A DNA stretch of 64,000 nucleotides from Candidatus Flexifilum affinis (GCA_016713325.1 JADJPJ010000010.1:1-64000); one strand, 5' to 3'. Positions 30,942 to 40,972 are shown, numbered from the stretch's first letter. The notes: generated by a model not told the origin, from the sequence alone. Numbers and translations: made by a program.

Positions 30942-31784
30942 ATGTTGGGAATGAGTCCGGGCACGACGAGGCTGAAGCTGACCCTGGCCTATGCGGGATT
31001 GGCCGTGATTGCGTTTCAGGCTCTGTTCCCCATTGTCTGGATGCTGAGCAATTCTCTGAAGACCACTCAGGGGTTCTATACCAACATCTGGGGGGCGCCG
31101 ACTACCCTGGAGGTCAGCAACTACCTGGATGCCTGGACCGAAGGCAAGATCGGTCTGTTTCTCGGCAACAGCGTCTTCGTCATCGTCGTGGGGCTTATCG
31201 TGCTTCTCGTGACGTCGTGCCTGGCTGCCTACGCACTGGCCCGGCTCAAGTTTCCGGGCCGTGATGTCATCTTCTGGCTCATTCTGGCGACGATGATGGT
31301 TCCTCCCGATGTATTGGTTATCCCGTTGTTCCTGGTCGTAAAGGAACTGGGAATTCTGAATACCCGCTATGCCCTGAGTCTCATCTACGCTGCGGGCGGC
31401 CTGGGGATTTCAACGTTCCTTCTGCGGGGCTACTTCATGGCGATCCCGGAAGAACTCGTCAGCGCTGCTGTGATTGACGGCGCAAGCCGACTTCAGGTGT
31501 TCTGGCGGATCATCTTGCCGCTGGCGCGCCCGGGACTGGTGACCGTGATCATCCTTCAGGCGATGGGGATGTGGAACGATCTCTATCTGGCGTTTGTGTT
31601 TATCCGGCGCGAGGAGATGGCGACGGTTCCGCTGGGACTACTCGGCTTCTTTCGGCAGCATACGGTGATCTGGCCTAAATTCTTTGCCGGACTCATGCTG
31701 GTGACGGTGCCCATTCTGGTGATCTACATCCTGGGCCAGAAGCAGTTTGTGCGGGGGATGACAGCTACAGGCATCAAGGGATGA
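30942..31784 (+). CDS. MalG-like carbohydrate ABC transporter permease
   Basis: Intact 280-residue permease, second subunit of the plus-strand importer. Features are LTLAYAGLAVIAFQALFPIV, SNYLDAWTEGKIGLFLGNS, LAAYALARLKFPGRDVIFWL and TMMVPPDVLVIPLFLV. The EAA loop is AAVIDGASRLQVFWRIILPL. The C-terminus FVRGMTATGIKG is the standard MalG end. No ATPase gene is present in either importer operon; such importers often share one distant MsmK-type ATPase. Its stop overlaps the start of the next kinase gene (ATGA at 31781). Confidence 0.93.
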   Translation: MLGMSPGTTRLKLTLAYAGLAVIAFQALFPIVWMLSNSLKTTQGFYTNIWGAPTTLEVSNYLDAWTEGKIGLFLGNSVFVIVVGLIVLLVTSCLAAYALARLKFPGRDVIFWLILATMMVPPDVLVIPLFLVVKELGILNTRYALSLIYAAGGLGISTFLLRGYFMAIPEELVSAAVIDGASRLQVFWRIILPLARPGLVTVIILQAMGMWNDLYLAFVFIRREEMATVPLGLLGFFRQHTVIWPKFFAGLMLVTVPILVIYILGQKQFVRGMTATGIKG

Positions 31785-32701
31785 CGTCAATGGGACTGGA
31801 CTACGTAATTATCTCAAACATCATAACCGACGATGTAGTTCTGGCAGATGGTACAGAGCATCAGGCGCTGCTCGGAGGCGCCGGCACTTATGCCGTCTCC
31901 GGAGCACGGATCTGGGCCGATCGCGTAGGCATTGTCAGTGGTGTGGGCCAGGATTTCGACGCACTATATGGTGCGTGGTTCGCACGCAACGGCATTGACT
32001 GTGCCGGACTGACGGTGCGGGACCTCCATACGCCGCATTCCTGGGTCCGCTATGCGGCCGATGGAGAACGCACAGAAACCCCGCAGTTCGGGAGTGAGCA
32101 CTTCCGGCAGATGGAGCCCTGGCCGATTCACATGCCGGTGGAATACTGGCGGGCTCGGGGCATCTACGTTTTTCGTGACGCGACGAGAGCGTACTGGCAG
32201 GAGCTGTTTCTCCTTCGTCCCGCCACGTCTGGCGTACTGATGTGGGAGATCGCCGCCAGTGCCGCGCATCAGACGAGTTGGAACGATGTCGCGTGGATAC
32301 TGCCCCAGGTGGATCTGTTTTCGCTCAATCTGACCGAAGGGCGTATGCTCACCGGACTGGATGAACCTGACGCCATTGTGGACCGGCTGTTGAACGCAGG
32401 GGCAGGAGTGGTTGCGCTTCGTCAGGGGGCACGAGGAGCGTTAGTCGCGGACGAGCATCGGCGATTGCGCATTCCGGCCTGCCCGGTGACTGTGGTTGAC
32501 GTGACGGGAGGAGGAAATGCCTTCTGCGGAGGCTTCCTGGCCGGATACTGCGAATCCGCCGCCGATCTGCACACAGCAGGGTTCTATGGCAGCGTAAGCG
32601 CATCGTTTGTGATTGAGCAGTACGGACAGCCTCCCGATCTGAGGGATGTACGGGAGTCGGCCAGAGCACGCGTCCATGCACTCCAAAGTAATGCCTTGTG
32701 A
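31781..32701 (+). CDS. PfkB-fold kinase-like protein with Asn in place of the catalytic Asp
   Basis: Ribokinase-fold protein, 306 residues. Fold evidence is LLGGAGTYAVSGARIWADRVG, VGQDFDALYGAWFARNGIDC, LFSLNLTEGRMLTGLDEP and VVALRQGARGALVA. The ATP/anion-hole signature reads VVDVTGGGNAFCGGFLAGY, so the usual GAGD is GGGN. The catalytic base Asp is Asn and the neighbouring Gly/Ala differs too. Similar TGGGNAF signatures occur in MAK32-like members of the family. It may therefore bind a sugar or nucleoside without ordinary kinase activity. It is encoded directly after the permeases and before YjbQ. Confidence 0.85.
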   Translation: MTSMGLDYVIISNIITDDVVLADGTEHQALLGGAGTYAVSGARIWADRVGIVSGVGQDFDALYGAWFARNGIDCAGLTVRDLHTPHSWVRYAADGERTETPQFGSEHFRQMEPWPIHMPVEYWRARGIYVFRDATRAYWQELFLLRPATSGVLMWEIAASAAHQTSWNDVAWILPQVDLFSLNLTEGRMLTGLDEPDAIVDRLLNAGAGVVALRQGARGALVADEHRRLRIPACPVTVVDVTGGGNAFCGGFLAGYCESAADLHTAGFYGSVSASFVIEQYGQPPDLRDVRESARARVHALQSNAL

Positions 32702-32743
32702 TAAACAGTTCTTCGTATTTTCCTGCCTGGAAGGAACGGCACG

Positions 32744-33148
32744 ATGTTAAGAACCTATGACCTGAACACAGAGCGAAACGGGCTCTACGATATCACCGAG
32801 CAAGTGAAACAGACCATCGAAGCGAGCGGGGTCGAGGAGGGACTCGCCGTCGTCTTTATTCCCCATACGACCGCCGGCGTGACGATCTACTCGTGGCCCG
32901 ACCCGCTTGGCTTCGAAGACGTCGATGAAGAGGTGTCCCGGCTGGTGCCAACCCGAATCAATTTCAAGCACCAGCACGACACCCCACAGGACGCCGCCGG
33001 GCATGTCAAATCGTCGCTGATCGGGGTATCCCTGACAGTGATCATCTCAGACGGAAAACTGCTGGTCGGTCATTCGCAGAATGTGTACTTCTTCGAGTTT
33101 GATGGACCTCGTCAGCGCAAGTTCCATGTCAAAGTCGTCGCCGGGTAG
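32744..33148 (+). CDS. YjbQ (UPF0047) family protein
   Basis: Intact 134-residue YjbQ-family protein. Members have weak thiamine-phosphate-synthase activity in vitro, and their true role is unsettled. Conserved elements are YDITEQVKQTIEASGVEEGL, the HTTAGVTIY signature (His near residue 43) and DAAGHVKSSLIGVSLTVII with its conserved His, then LLVGHSQNVYFFEFDGPRQR. AAGGAA lies upstream of the ATG. Its presence inside a nucleoside/ribosyl scavenging operon is worth noting because the family is often seen near nucleotide or sugar metabolism genes. Confidence 0.92.
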   Translation: MLRTYDLNTERNGLYDITEQVKQTIEASGVEEGLAVVFIPHTTAGVTIYSWPDPLGFEDVDEEVSRLVPTRINFKHQHDTPQDAAGHVKSSLIGVSLTVIISDGKLLVGHSQNVYFFEFDGPRQRKFHVKVVAG

Positions 33149-33199
33149 TGCAGCGGGTTAGCGTGGTCGGATAGGCCATTTCGGCAGGAGGAGTTGAAG

Positions 33200-34106
33200 A
33201 TGGACGAGGCGAATAGAAAGCTGCTTGACCGCTATGAGTATGCCAGGAATGTCCCCCTGCGTGGACTTGAAATCAACGGACGCCCCGCTCTGACCGGTAT
33301 CGACCCGAGTCAGATCGGCGATTACGTCATCCTGACGGTCCGGGACCCCCCTGTGCAGCTACGACGATGATCCCGCAGCCCAGATCGCTGGATTGATGCA
33401 GGACAGTCATCTCGTCGCTCAGACAGGCATGTTCACGACCTACACCGGGATGTACCAGGGCGCCAGGATCAGCGTGGTCAGTGGTGGCAGCGGCTCGCCG
33501 GAAGCGGAACTGGTCCTGTTCGAGTTCATGGAGCACACCAATGCCAACACCTACATCCGCATCGGTGGTTCGGGTGGGATGAACGCCAAGGTGAGGCCGG
33601 GCGATGTGGTGATCGCTCGCGGTGTCGTGCGCGACGAAGGAATGACGCGGGATTACATCGCCGCCAGTTACCCTGCCGCCAGCAGCTATGAAGTGGTCAT
33701 GGCACTGACTCAGGCGGCCATCCAGGCGGATGTCCCCTTCCATGTCGGCATCACCCGTTCAGCCGACAGTGATATTGTCGGTGGCGGGCGTCCGTCTGTC
33801 GGCGGATACATGCAGCAGCGCCATACCGAAATCGTGGATTACTACTCGAAAGCTGGGGTTTTGAATGGCGACCGCGAGTCGGCTGCCGTGGTGACCCTGG
33901 CACTGCTGTTCGGCAAGCGCGGTGGCTCGATCTGCTCGGTGGCCGATAACCTGGTGACAGGCGAGAAGTTCGAAGCTGGCGCGGGACACAACAACGCTAT
34001 TCGCGTAGGACTACAGGGGCTGGCAATTCTCCATGAAATGGATAACGAGAAGCAGCGGGCCGGTCAGGCTTACTGGACGCCGTCACTGCGACCGCCGGCG
34101 CCATAG
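33200..34106 (+). CDS. Nucleoside phosphorylase, PNP/UDP family (one frameshift)
   Basis: Phosphorolytic enzyme releasing the base and ribose-1-phosphate from nucleosides, about 301 residues. It starts at ATG 33200 after GGAGGAG. The first 50 residues (LTGIDPSQIGDYVILTVRDP) are separated from the rest by one extra C in a six-C run near 33347. Removing it restores PLCSYDDDPAAQIAGLMQDS. Then VVSGGSGSPEAELVLFE (phosphate loop), IRIGGSGGMNAKVRPGDVVI, VGITRSADSDIVG and the C-terminal AVVTLALLFGKRGGS. The enzyme complements the nucleoside hydrolase at 26.5-27.4 kb, giving two routes of base removal in one cluster. Confidence 0.87.
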
Positions 34107-34118
34107 GAGCAAATACGA

Positions 34119-35047
34119 ATGATTACCGTTGGCGGGGCTGCCGCTGTACGAGACACCATTCACCGGGTCGAACGGCTTCCCGCGCGGGGAGAAACGATCG
34201 CGATTTCAGCTCCACGGGAAGTTGGCCCTACCTACAATGGCGGTTCGGCTCCCAACATCGCCTGTTCCTTGGCGCAGCTGGGAGAGCAAGTGGAGCTGAT
34301 CTACCCGGTGGGGAAGACTTCACGGGCTCGGAGGCAGAACAGGCATGGCGCGAGGCAGGGATCAAGCTGGATGGCATCGTCACGGTACCCGGAGCGAAAA
34401 GCGGTTACGCCTACCTGTTTTTCGAAGAGAGTGGGGAGGCCATGTGCTTCGCCTATCCAGGCGCGGCGGCGGTCGCACCGCCGCCGCTCTTCAATCCGCA
34501 TGACTTCGTTGTCGTCGCACCCGTTTTCGGCGGGTTCACGCAACCCCTGTTACAGACGGCTCTGGAGAGAAAACTGCGTGTCGTCGTCAGCGGTATTGTC
34601 GCAGCGGGTTTGGTGCCGTACCTACCTTATCTCTACGCGCTGGTGATTAACTCGGGTGAGGCAAATACTCTATGCGAGCAACTGGGCAAATCAAGCTATG
34701 ACGGGCTGGCCGCCGAGTTCCCCCATCTGCTGCTCTACATCACAAAAGGGAGTCAGGGAAGCTGCGTCTATTTCAATGGCAGACGCGAACAAGTTGCGCC
34801 GGTTCAGGCAGCGGTTTTCATCGATCCAACAGGGGCAGGTGACAGTTATACAGCCGGCGTTGTTGCCGCGTTGCTGCGGGATCTTGATCCGGTTACGGCG
34901 GGGATAGTGGGAGCCACAAATGCCAGTTATGTCGTAGAGGCGTTTGGCGCACAAACAAATCTGCCGACATGGCCCCAGGTTGTGGCGCGAGCTCGGCAAA
35001 TGGGTATTGAGCGATTAGGCACAGACGGGAGCGATAGGCATGCATAA
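34119..35047 (+). CDS. PfkB family carbohydrate/nucleoside kinase (one frameshift)
   Basis: Ribokinase-like kinase, about 309 residues. It shows MITVGGAAAVRDTIHRVERLP, the substrate motif NGGSAPNIACSLAQLGEQVEL and YPVG; an indel near 34313 is followed by DFTGSEAEQAWREAGIKLDG. Then GYAYLFFEESGEAM, VINSGEAN and the normal catalytic signature VFIDPTGAGDSYTAGVVAAL. In contrast to the kinase-like protein at 31.8-32.7 kb, this one retains the catalytic Asp. It could phosphorylate ribose or a nucleoside. Its end overlaps the ADP-ribosylglycohydrolase start by eight bases. Confidence 0.87.
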
Positions 35048-36068
35048 TGCCCTTTCGGTTGAGGAACGTGTGATTGGTGCACTGGCAGGGTTGGCCATAG
35101 GCGACTCGATGGGAATGCCCACATCGTTCTACACACCAGAGCAAATCAGATACGAATTCGGCAAGGTGGACTCCTTTCATCCGCCGGCCTTGGCACATCA
35201 GTATCACAGCGGACTTCGGGCCGGCGACGTGACGGACGATACCGAGCAGTCCCTGGCTCTGATTCGTTCCTTCCATCGTCATCGGCGCGTGGACCCATAC
35301 GACATTGCCCAGGAGCTCCTGGCGTGGTCACGACGCGTGGAAGGCAAGTATGTGAGTCCGCTCGGACCCAGTACAAGGCGAGCGCTCGAAGAGATCGCAA
35401 ACGGTACACCGGTTCAGGAAGCAGGACGTACTGGGGATACGAATGGCGCCGCTATGCGCATTACGCCGCTCGGCATCGTGCATGGTCTGCGCGGCTCGAA
35501 TATTGAAGAGCTGGTGAGCGACGTTGAATTGGCCTGCCTGCCGACTCATGGTACGGACATCGCCATTTCATCCGCAGCAGCCGTGGCATGGGCAGTTGCA
35601 GTGTGTATTCAGGGGGCTACCGACACCACACAAGTGATTCGCGCTGCCAGCGAAGCCGCGGTGTTGGGGCGTGAGCGAGGCGTGAAGGTGGTCTCGCCTT
35701 CTGTTTCCAGGCGGTTGGCCTGGTTGATCGACTCGTTGTCGAGCAACGGCAGTCACGAGAGTCGTGCTCAGGAGATATACGATTTCATTGGTGCGGGAAT
35801 GGCATCTGCAGAGACTGTCCCTGCCGCGCTGGGTCTGTTCTATATCGCGGAGGGTGACCCTCGCGAAGCAATTTTGCTCGCGACCAATATGGGGGGGGAT
35901 TGCGATACAACAGCGGCGATTGCGGGCGCCGTGGCCGGCGCGTTCGCGGGGCAAAGGGCAATCCCTGAGAATTGGATCGCAACTATCGAGCAGGTCAACA
36001 ATCTCGACCTCAGCGGAGTCGCCGCCGAATTGATAGCGACCGCTCACGCCTGGCATGCCGCAACGTAA
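35040..36068 (+). CDS. ADP-ribosylglycohydrolase (ARH) family protein
   Basis: Intact 342-residue protein of the DraG/ARH fold, which cleaves N- or O-glycosidic bonds of ADP-ribose-like substrates with a Mg2+/Mn2+ pair. Metal motifs are GALAGLAIGDSMGMPTSF (residues 13-30), the VTDDTEQSLA motif near 65 and the C-terminal LATNMGGDCDTTAAIAGAV. GDTNGAAMRITPLGI lies between. In this cluster it may act as a ribosidase on a small molecule rather than on modified proteins. It overlaps the preceding kinase and is followed by the cyclo-ligase-like gene 30 bases later. Confidence 0.92.
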   Translation: MHNALSVEERVIGALAGLAIGDSMGMPTSFYTPEQIRYEFGKVDSFHPPALAHQYHSGLRAGDVTDDTEQSLALIRSFHRHRRVDPYDIAQELLAWSRRVEGKYVSPLGPSTRRALEEIANGTPVQEAGRTGDTNGAAMRITPLGIVHGLRGSNIEELVSDVELACLPTHGTDIAISSAAAVAWAVAVCIQGATDTTQVIRAASEAAVLGRERGVKVVSPSVSRRLAWLIDSLSSNGSHESRAQEIYDFIGAGMASAETVPAALGLFYIAEGDPREAILLATNMGGDCDTTAAIAGAVAGAFAGQRAIPENWIATIEQVNNLDLSGVAAELIATAHAWHAAT

Positions 36069-36098
36069 TCGCTCAACGAAGACATAACGGAGGGAAAG

Positions 36099-36842
36099 AT
36101 GGACCGGAATCAAATACGCCAGAGCGTTTGGACCGAACTCATTAAGGTTGCCAAGCCGGATAGTCGATTTCATCTCGATTTCAACGATTTCATCCCTGAC
36201 TTCGAAGGAAGTGAGCATGCCGTTGCCAACCTGATGGCCCTGCCAGAATATCAGTCAAGCAAGGTGTTGTTTGTGACGCCTGACAATTGCCTCGACCTGA
36301 TGCGCGCGGAGAACGTTCGTCAGGGAAAAGTTCAGATGGTGACCACCTACGGCATCAAACGCGGATTTATCGAGATCAAGCCCGAGTACGTGCCAGAAGG
36401 CATCGAAGACTTCGCCATGCTGCTGGATGCCATGGAACGCGTAGGGAAACCAATAACGCTGCGAGAGATTTCCAGCAAGTACCGATTTGATTTGCTGATT
36501 ACCGGCGCCTCAGCGATCAACCTGAGCGGCACTCGCTTCGGTAAGGGACATGGCTATTTCGACATGGAATGGGCTATGTTGAACGATATTGGCGTGGTCA
36601 CTCGGGATACCCCGATCGTTGGTGTGATACACGACGTACAGCTGATGGATCTGGATTTGCCCGCAAGCCCGCACGACGTGGTTTGTGACATTATCGTGAC
36701 TCCCACGCGCACGATTCGCGTTCCGAACGTAGCCAAGCCTGCAGCGGGCGTCATCTGGGAAAGCGTCACCGCCGAGACGATGGCAGCAATGCCAGTTCTC
36801 TACGAGCTCAAGGAGATCCTGTCAGGTTCGTCACTGGGCTGA
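36099..36842 (+). CDS. 5-formyltetrahydrofolate cyclo-ligase family protein
   Basis: Intact 247-residue protein with the 5-FTHF cyclo-ligase (MTHFS) fold. It shows IRQSVWTELIKVAKPDSRFH at the N-terminus, VLFVTPDNCLDLMRAENVRQ, the substrate/ATP signature LSGTRFGKGHGYFDMEWAML (family form R-x-G-x-G-x-G-Y-Y-D), and VIHDVQLMDLDLPASPHDV. The spacing and the extra N-terminal part set it apart from the roughly 190-residue folate enzyme, so another ATP-dependent ligase or kinase role is possible. AGGGAA precedes ATG 36099. It ends the plus-strand scavenging operon. Confidence 0.85.
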   Translation: MDRNQIRQSVWTELIKVAKPDSRFHLDFNDFIPDFEGSEHAVANLMALPEYQSSKVLFVTPDNCLDLMRAENVRQGKVQMVTTYGIKRGFIEIKPEYVPEGIEDFAMLLDAMERVGKPITLREISSKYRFDLLITGASAINLSGTRFGKGHGYFDMEWAMLNDIGVVTRDTPIVGVIHDVQLMDLDLPASPHDVVCDIIVTPTRTIRVPNVAKPAAGVIWESVTAETMAAMPVLYELKEILSGSSLG

Positions 36843-36989
36843 ACGATGGCCGCGACGGTGGCACTTCAGAATCTTTTCACTGATGATCGACTAAAGTCCT
36901 GGGTACTTCTCCCATGATCGCAGCACCCGCTGGCATGGAACTTGTCCACGCTGGGTTGGAACGCAGACAGGCGCTGTGCCCGACCATCT

Positions 36990-38627
36990 ATAGTGACTGA
37001 AAGTTCGCTCCTTCAGATATACGAGCTGTGTTTTGCCGAATAGCCGCTGTGCCACACCGATCAGCGCCGGATAGCGCTTGCCATGTTCATCCTCGATGAA
37101 CCTGCCTCGTGTGTTCAGTCCCGATCCGCTTCGCCATCCCAGGCGGAGGGAGCATCCGCTCGTAGTTGCTCCACGTGAGCGGCGTGGTGATGAAGCACGG
37201 CTCAGCGACAATTCCTTCTGCGCGGTGGTAGTTGTAGATCGACCGGGTGGATACGCCGAGCCGCTGCGCCAGCCACGCCTGCGGATACTGGCCCTGGTCG
37301 GCGGCGGATGAACTCCCGCTCCAGCGCCTGACGGTACGTCTTCGGGCTGCGGAGTTCGTCTAGGTCGACAGGATCGCCTGCTGTCGGCTGTACACCCAAC
37401 CACGCCCGCAGCTCGTCGATGGATGGCATGCGGTACCGCACGGCCGGTCGATGAGCGGGATTTGGACTTCGTGTTGGTTCCTGCTGAGGAACAAAGCATC
37501 TTTTTGCTTTGTTTTCAGGCCCTTGAATCGGTTGAAATCCAGACGGGTGTGCTGAAAAGGCCGGCGCGCTGCCATCAAGGCTCAGGTGCAGCGCCTTGCG
37601 CAGCGAGTAGTCGCCGACGACTCCCTTCAGCAGTTCCAGCGCTTCCGATCGCGTGAAGGTGCTTCCAGGCGCGACGCCGAGCATCCGCAGCCCCTTCGTA
37701 GACGCGCAAGAAAGCCGCACCGTCGGGCCTCTGGAGCAGCGCCTCGCGGATGCTGTTGTCGAGCGGCTGGTCACCGTCATCAGGGTCTGTAGGTTTCGGG
37801 TGCTCGCGCCGTGGCGGACGACGGTAGGCACTGGCGATGGTGCGCTCCGCTTCGCGCAGGCGCCGGTCAAGCCGTTCGCACGCAGCGCCGGACCTGGCGG
37901 GTTGCTCAGCGTGGGTCTGCGCCAGACAGCGCAGCGTCCAGCCCTGGCTGATCCCCTTGTCGCGTAGCTGGCAGGCGATCCGGAACAGCGTGTTGTTCCG
38001 CTGACCGGTGCGCGCCGCTTCCCGTCGGTACTTCTGCACGACCGCCGCTTCCTTGATCTCGTGTGCGTGCGCGAGGCTCTTGTCCCCCGAGGATGGGTCG
38101 AGGTCGTCCGTCGCGCCCAGGAAGTCGAGGACTGCTGTTAGCAGCTCAGGTGTGATGATGAGAACAGGCGCATCGTTTACGACGGTCCAGCAGCGCCCGG
38201 CGATGACCGATCCAGGGCCGACGACGTAGCCGCCTTCGCCCTTCAGGTCGCCGCCACGGAACTTGCGCGATGCGACCGGAAAGTCGACGTGGAAGTACAG
38301 GTGTGGTGTGCCGCGCATTCCGGAGCGGATGGTGAACGTCTCCGCGAGGTCGGGAAAGCGCTGGCGGAACTGCTCGGCAACGACTTCGTCGTCAAAGTCC
38401 AGCACGATGAGCTGCGATAGCCTGCCGCAGACGATCCCATAGGCGCTGTGTTTGCCGCTCTCGAACCAGTGACGTAACTCAGCATTCGACGGCATGCGCT
38501 CACGATAACGCGACCAGGCAGCGGCGGGCGTCTTGCCGCGCGCCGGGTCGTCGCCGCCGATCAGCGGGATCACCGACCAGCCGCGCTCGACGCACTGCAG
38601 CGCAGCCGAGTACGCCGGGTGCGTCAT
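36990..38627 (-). pseudogene. Prim-Pol replication protein, copy A (truncated and frameshifted)
   Basis: Homologue of the intact 612-residue protein at 53857-55695. The N-terminal Prim-Pol domain is preserved from MTHPAYSAALQCVERGWSVI through the catalytic LDFDDE and HLYFHV to about residue 340 in one frame. The frame then breaks near 37690 and again near 37560, 37330 and 37150. The recognisable C-terminal text (LNTRGRFIEDEHGKRYPALI) stops after a TFSHYRW motif, where homology to copy B ends. About 65 C-terminal residues are missing. It is therefore a relic of a plasmid-type replication gene. Confidence 0.75.
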
Positions 38628-38787
38628 GAACGCATCCGATGGCGGCGTATGGCAGTGGCCGGCAACAAGGCGCAGTGCACCGACCGTCGCGTCAGGTGTG
38701 AACGCGCGGGAAACCACAACCCCTCCAGGCAGCACGAAACTGAAGTCAGGCGAGTTGAGCGAGACGACAAGGGCTTATGCAGTTGCA

Positions 38788-38850
38788 GGCGGGAGGGGGC
38801 TGTGGTACAGTGTGAGGGTCCAGTTCACGCTATACCACAGTCCCCCGCCC
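38788..38850. repeat. Conserved palindrome between parB and prim-pol, copy A
   Basis: GGGGGCTGTGGTA is mirrored by TACCACAGTCCCCC across a 25-base loop. The same structure is at 55863-55925 with compensating conservation of the arms. It could be an origin element, a partition site or a bidirectional terminator. Confidence 0.5.
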
Positions 38851-39000
38851 ATCTGCGTGTCATGCAGTGGGCTTTTTCTTTGCTGGTGGCGGTCTGATCC
38901 AAGTGTTCATGGCAAATCTCCGAAAATGTTTGCCCGGGCAAACATTTTCCTGAGTCTCAAGAACCGTTCTGTCTCAGCACAAACTTGTTACATGGCTTGA

Positions 39001-40148
39001 AGACGTGCGCGGGCGATGGCGGATCCCCTTCCTGACGGAACAGTGCTCGCGCAAAATCCTGCGGAGATGTTGACTATCTTCGGGCTGCTTTGGCGAACTT
39101 CAGGGCGGCTTACGACATCCTCTCGGCCATGTCATCGACGTCTTCTCCAACTCCATCTCCGTCGCAAAGATCCTTCACCTGTTTACTGGTCAGGTTGAAG
39201 TCGATGATCTGCCGCACGATCTCGGCGTGGTACTCCACTGGAATGCTCACGATGTATCGCAATTTCTTCTCCTCAAGATCGTGCCGGTCCAGCCAATTCT
39301 AGCGCTTCATCGGACAATCGAAGAAGAGACTTGACGAGGCTGAACTGCGCTCGCTTGATCCCGCCCATGGCCGAGAGGATGACGTCGGTGTACTCGCGGC
39401 GACTCCGCAGGTCGAGCTCCAGCGCCTGCCGGTAGAAGTCATGGCCGACGGCGTAGGCAGGGATCTCGTAGCCATGCACCGTCAGCAGCAGCAGCGCCGC
39501 CTGCCGCGCCATCGCCACCGCCGTCAGTCCGGCTCGCGCGGTGTTCTCCTTCGCCTGCCGGAAGATCGAGGACTGGTTCGCCGGGATGACGATGCAGGGG
39601 ATCATCCCGTCGCCGCTGTACTGCGGGATGAAGTCGCGCAGCAGCCACGTCGCCCAGTAGCGCCGCTCGCCCGTCTCGATGCGGAACTGCGGCGTTACGC
39701 CCTGCGAGACATCCACGACGGTCAGCGGGTTGACCTGTCCGTCGTCGCGGATCGTCACCGCCAGGTTGACCAGGTCGCGCAGCAGTTCCTCTTCGGGCGA
39801 CAGCTTGACGTCTGCCTCGTCTTCACGTTCATCGTCCGGGTTGGGCAGGAGTTCGAGGACGCTGCTGAACGGGCGTCCCCGCTGCCGCGCCGCCACCTGC
39901 ACCAGCTGCACCAGCTCGCGCAGCGATTGGGTCGGTGTCAGCCGGCTGTTGTGAAAGGCCAGATGGATGCTCTCCGGAAGGACGCGGCGCGGCTGCACCG
40001 GGTCCGGTCGGACCAGCTCCAGCAGGATGCGCTCGACCCGCAGCCGGGTGTCCGGCGCGGACTGCTGCAGCTCGCCGAGAAGGTCGCCGCTGACGGAGGC
40101 GAGCAGGTCGTCGATGCGGCTGGTATCGTGGGCTTTGCCGGCCATCAT
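39001..40148 (-). pseudogene. ParB-like partition protein, copy A (frameshift and premature stop)
   Basis: DNA-binding partner of ParA. The first 290 residues read cleanly (IDDLLASVSGDLLGELQQSA; VNPLTVVDVSQG; GERRYWATWLLRDFI; NTARAGLTAVAMARQAALLL). This is the ParB/Srx nuclease-like fold with a GERRYWA motif and a following HTH region. One extra G near 39285 causes the stop at 39273. In the corrected frame YHAEIVRQIIDFNLTSKQVK follows, but an in-frame TAA at 39110 and further shifts end the copy-A version early. The start overlaps the parA stop (ATGA), showing translational coupling. Confidence 0.75.
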
Positions 40149-40972
40149 GCCTTCTCCTGCGTCTTCAGGTAGCGCACCAGCGAGGTGACGACCTGAGCGT
40201 AGGCGCGGCTGGCCGAAGCGCGCGGGCTGTAGGCGAAGAGGCTCTGGTGGGCACGGTGGGCATAGGAGACCGCTTCGTTGCTGGGGATGACGCCGAGCAG
40301 CAGCCGTCCGAGCAGCGAATGCGACTTCAGCTCACTCAGGAGGTGCTGATGTCCTCTGATGCGGCCGTCCATCTTGGTCACCAGGATGCCGCTGATGCGC
40401 AGGTCGGGATGACGCCAGCCCTCGCGGACGGCGTTGATGCGCTCCATCACGCTCGTCAGCCCAACGGTCTCCAGATAGCGCGGCTCGATGGGCACGATGG
40501 CGTCGGTGGCGGCCAGCAGCGCCATCTCGGTCAGAAGCGAGAAGGAAGGGCGGGTGTCGATGACGACAGCCGCGTAATGCGGCGCGACGGCTTTGAGGGG
40601 ATCGGCGAGACGATAGGGCGCTCCGGCCACGGCCATCAGCTCACGCTCTGCGCCTTCGAGCATCGGAGAGGCGGGCAGGACGTGCAGGTCCTCATCCCAG
40701 TCGCTCCGGACGATGCAGTCCAGCAGCGTCTGCGGCGCGTCCTGACGATCAGCGGAGAGAACAGCATAGAGGCTGTCCTCCGCGCCGTAGTCCTTGCGTC
40801 CGGTGGTGACGAGCGAGGCGTGGCCCTGCGAATCGGTGTCGATGAGCAGGACGCGCGAGTTGGCGGCTCCGGCTCGGCGGAGCATGCCGACCAGACCGAT
40901 GGCGATGTTGGTGGCGGAAGTCGATTTACCGACTCCGCCCTTGTGATTCGTGAAAACGAAGACACGAGACAT
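40145..40972 (-). CDS. parA: ParA family ATPase, copy A
   Basis: Intact 275-residue plasmid/chromosome partition ATPase. The deviant Walker A is NHKGGVGKSTSATNIAIGL at residues 9-27, Walker A' VLLIDTDSQGHASLV, and switch region AAVVIDTRPSFSLLTEMALL (Asp in Walker B). The C-terminal helix reads AYAQVVTSLVRYLKTQEKA. It differs from copy B at only two residues (Arg3/His3 and Ala37/Thr37), while silent codon differences are more numerous; that fits recent duplication under selection. A CCTCCCAGGAGG palindromic ribosome-site region precedes the start. It is the best preserved gene of this copy. Confidence 0.93.
   Translation of the reverse strand: MSRVFVFTNHKGGVGKSTSATNIAIGLVGMLRRAGAANSRVLLIDTDSQGHASLVTTGRKDYGAEDSLYAVLSADRQDAPQTLLDCIVRSDWDEDLHVLPASPMLEGAERELMAVAGAPYRLADPLKAVAPHYAAVVIDTRPSFSLLTEMALLAATDAIVPIEPRYLETVGLTSVMERINAVREGWRHPDLRISGILVTKMDGRIRGHQHLLSELKSHSLLGRLLLGVIPSNEAVSYAHRAHQSLFAYSPRASASRAYAQVVTSLVRYLKTQEKA

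Noticed and set aside
31964..32269. Minus-strand frames opposite the PfkB-like gene
   Set aside because: They are opposite an intact conserved gene, with no ribosome site and no recognisable domain.
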